Assembly: GCA_963976435.1 (NCBI GenBank)
Contig: CAXBKQ010000007.1
Location: forward strand, 1-64,000
Direction: 5' to 3'
Length of the DNA stretch: 64,000 bases
DNA from: CAKZNE01 sp963976435
GTDB taxonomy: Bacteria; Bacteroidota; Bacteroidia; Flavobacteriales; Schleiferiaceae
The notes beneath the pieces are model-generated. The model was given only the letters and a program-made list of their open reading frames with translations, was not told the DNA's origin and made no database searches. Position 1 is the stretch's first letter, and every line of letters starts with the position of its first letter. Both the position numbers and the translations under genes were made by a program. Below are positions 62,591 through 64,000 of this stretch, in pieces.

Positions 62591-63283
62591 TCAATCAATT
62601 TTTTGCATGTTGGTATGAAAACGGAATCCCAGGCTTTTTGAAGTCCTTATTTGTTGCTCATTATTAAGGGTTTCTAGTTGTTTAACACTTACCAGCATCG
62701 AATCCTTAAATTCTGGGACGGTTAGGTCAAAATTCAGGGCATAGATCATAGATGTTTCAATAATATTTCGAAGTTTTTCTTTATCCAACACATCTTTAGT
62801 TACATCTCTATATAAAAAGCCTAATTGCCTCCTTCCCTCCACAAAAAAATGACCTTCGCAATTCACAAATATCCTTCCTAGGAGCACGCCAACGTCATTG
62901 GCACGATTGTATTTAAAACTATCGGCTAGGAAATTATAAATATTAATCATTCCAAAATAAGCCCTCTTTTTATCTTGTCTTATATAATTACTTTTCCATA
63001 ATGGATGTCCTTTGTCGAAGGTAAATACATTTGAGTGGTGGTTAAAATGTAAAACATCCCCGCTAAAAATAATTTGGGCTTCAAAAACGCTTTTTTCCTT
63101 AAAAACTACTTTCACATTTGAGTCTATCTTTTCAATTGATTCCTCTAATCCCGATGAAATTATTTTTAATTGACCTTTTAAATCGGAAAAAACTTCTCCA
63201 CTTTTTCTATATACTTTTTGCTTGGTGCTGGATTTTTTTTCCAGCAATCTCAAAATTTCAGCATTACAGTTTGAACTTTGCAT
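62591..63283 (-). CDS. Conserved hypothetical protein following proS
   Basis: 230 residues from MQSSNCNAEILRLLEKKS; a TTG frame upstream would overlap proS. Mixed alpha/beta sequence including DVLHFNHHSNVFTFDKGHPL and GRIFVNCEGHFFVEGRRQLG; no known family. The ATG is 1 base from the proS stop, implying co-transcription. Known only as a Bacteroidota-type protein by the look of it; function not assigned. Confidence 0.7.
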   Translation of the reverse strand: MQSSNCNAEILRLLEKKSSTKQKVYRKSGEVFSDLKGQLKIISSGLEESIEKIDSNVKVVFKEKSVFEAQIIFSGDVLHFNHHSNVFTFDKGHPLWKSNYIRQDKKRAYFGMINIYNFLADSFKYNRANDVGVLLGRIFVNCEGHFFVEGRRQLGFLYRDVTKDVLDKEKLRNIIETSMIYALNFDLTVPEFKDSMLVSVKQLETLNNEQQIRTSKSLGFRFHTNMQKID

Positions 63284-63284
63284 C

Positions 63285-64000
63285 TTAATAGGCTTTTGCA
63301 AAAATCACTCTTTTAGAAGAAGGCTTGCCAGTGTAAACACATTCTCCTTCTTCCACCTCAGCATCCAAAGGAATGCAGCGAATGGTGGCTTTAGTTTCTT
63401 GTTTTATTTTTTCCTCAGTTTCAGAACTACCATCCCAATGAGCTAGAACAAAACCTCCTTTTCCATTAATCACCTCCTTAAACTCATCCCAACTATCCAC
63501 CTTGGTGCTATTTTCACTTCTGTGTTTTAGAGCCTTTGCAAAAAGATTTTGTTGAATATCTTTTAGTGTTTTTGGAACTACCTCTCCTAAATCATTTAAA
63601 TCAACAATTGACTTTTCGAGGGTATCCCTTCTAGCAAGCTCGATGGTGTTATTTTCCAAATCACGAGGACCAATTGCTATTCTAAGAGGCACTCCTTTTA
63701 GTTCATATTCATTAAACTTCCATCCCGGTTTGTGGGTATCTCTATTATCAAATTTCACGCTAACACCAAGTTCCTGCAATTGCTTTTTGATTTCCAAAGC
63801 TTTTTCTGAAACCTGATCCAACTGTTCTTGTCCTCTGTAGATAGGAACAATTACAACTTGATAAGGAGCTAAATCAGGTGGTAATACCAATCCATTATCG
63901 TCCGAATGAGTCATAATTAAAGCTCCCATTAAACGAGTTGAAACTCCCCATGAAGTAGCCCATACAAATTCATTTTTACCCTCCTTGCTAGCGAATTTTA
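63285..64000 (-). CDS. proS: Prolyl-tRNA synthetase, 3' part (runs off the window)
   Basis: The coding frame is open to the window end; the upstream part reads EFVWATSWGVSTRLMGALIM and then THSDDNGLVLPPDLAPYQV, a class II catalytic core ending motif 3 of ProS, followed by the anticodon-binding domain (VKFDNRDTHKPGWKFNEYE) and the C-terminal zinc-binding-like domain ending VIFAKAY. The C-terminal extension marks the archaeal/eukaryotic-type ProS found in Bacteroidota. The 5' end lies outside. Confidence 0.96.
   Translation of the reverse strand, partial: KFASKEGKNEFVWATSWGVSTRLMGALIMTHSDDNGLVLPPDLAPYQVVIVPIYRGQEQLDQVSEKALEIKKQLQELGVSVKFDNRDTHKPGWKFNEYELKGVPLRIAIGPRDLENNTIELARRDTLEKSIVDLNDLGEVVPKTLKDIQQNLFAKALKHRSENSTKVDSWDEFKEVINGKGGFVLAHWDGSSETEEKIKQETKATIRCIPLDAEVEEGECVYTGKPSSKRVIFAKAY

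Noticed and set aside
1..64000. CRISPR arrays, insertion sequences, prophage or toxin-antitoxin modules
   Set aside because: No regular repeats of that kind, transposase, integrase, or toxin motifs. The PIN domain at 44.9 kb is part of a PIN-PhoH protein, and the XRE gene has a membrane partner, not a toxin.

Overview
The window looks like chromosomal DNA of a Bacteroidota member, most probably a Flavobacteriales relative of Cryomorphaceae/Crocinitomicaceae type. The pointers are AT-rich sequence, a type IX secretion (T9SS) sorting domain, a TonB-dependent receptor with an N-terminal carboxypeptidase-like domain, the DUF4295-rpmG-rpmB cluster, a split metH, many Bacteroidota-restricted DUF families (DUF4197, DUF2452, DUF4476, DUF4920), and upstream elements matching the Bacteroidota -7 box TAnnTTTG. 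The genus cannot be fixed from the sequence alone. I see no phage, transposon, CRISPR array or plasmid genes; this is a compact core-genome segment with many overlapping gene ends.

Layout. 1-5.5 kb: ndk, a DciA-like DUF721 protein overlapping recF, a TPR protein coupled to ribH, then rimO and ftsY. 5.8-8.8 kb: a secreted M48 peptidase and a beta-barrel protein. 9.4-11.3 kb: rpmB-rpmG-DUF4295 and cinA. 11.4-18.3 kb: two lipoproteins, a small TPR-like membrane protein and an envelope cluster (M23 peptidase, CPD-domain protein, TonB receptor). 18.4-20.8 kb: a coiled-coil gene, zapA, a 6S RNA and rny. 20.8-28.3 kb: nucleoside phosphorylase, universal stress protein, M14 carboxypeptidase, DUF2452, a two-component system facing a tiny T9SS-tagged protein across phased direct repeats, and thioredoxin. 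28.4-34.7 kb: an exonuclease-DnaE fusion, then rpsP-rimM-tRNA methyltransferase. 34.7-45 kb: a possibly frameshifted lipoprotein, epimerase, GH53 galactanase lipoprotein, DinB protein, saccharopine dehydrogenase family, DUF4476, DUF423, pckA, hydrolase and PIN-PhoH. 45-49 kb: two tandem LruC-domain lipoproteins. 49-55.4 kb: methionine/SAM cycle. 55.4-57.3 kb: Cys-rich lipoprotein and XRE-membrane protein pair. 57.4-64 kb: ilvE, DUF4920, a c-type heme lipoprotein, mnmD-like, NUDIX, SDR39U1-type epimerase, rpsT, tRNA-Glu, and the 3' part of proS.

The most striking region is 49.0-55.4 kb. metH (two genes in one frame, separated by a single stop codon) and metF form a leftward operon behind a SAM-I riboswitch, while the divergent metK carries what reads as a SAM-II pseudoknot riboswitch with a competing 9-bp pairing downstream. 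Two unrelated SAM-sensing RNA folds would thus sit back to back and control methionine synthesis and SAM synthesis. Other non-coding signals of note are the 6S RNA between zapA and rny, five TTTAAC-like half-sites between the sensor kinase operon and the T9SS mini-protein, and an inverted repeat over the promoter of the XRE operon.
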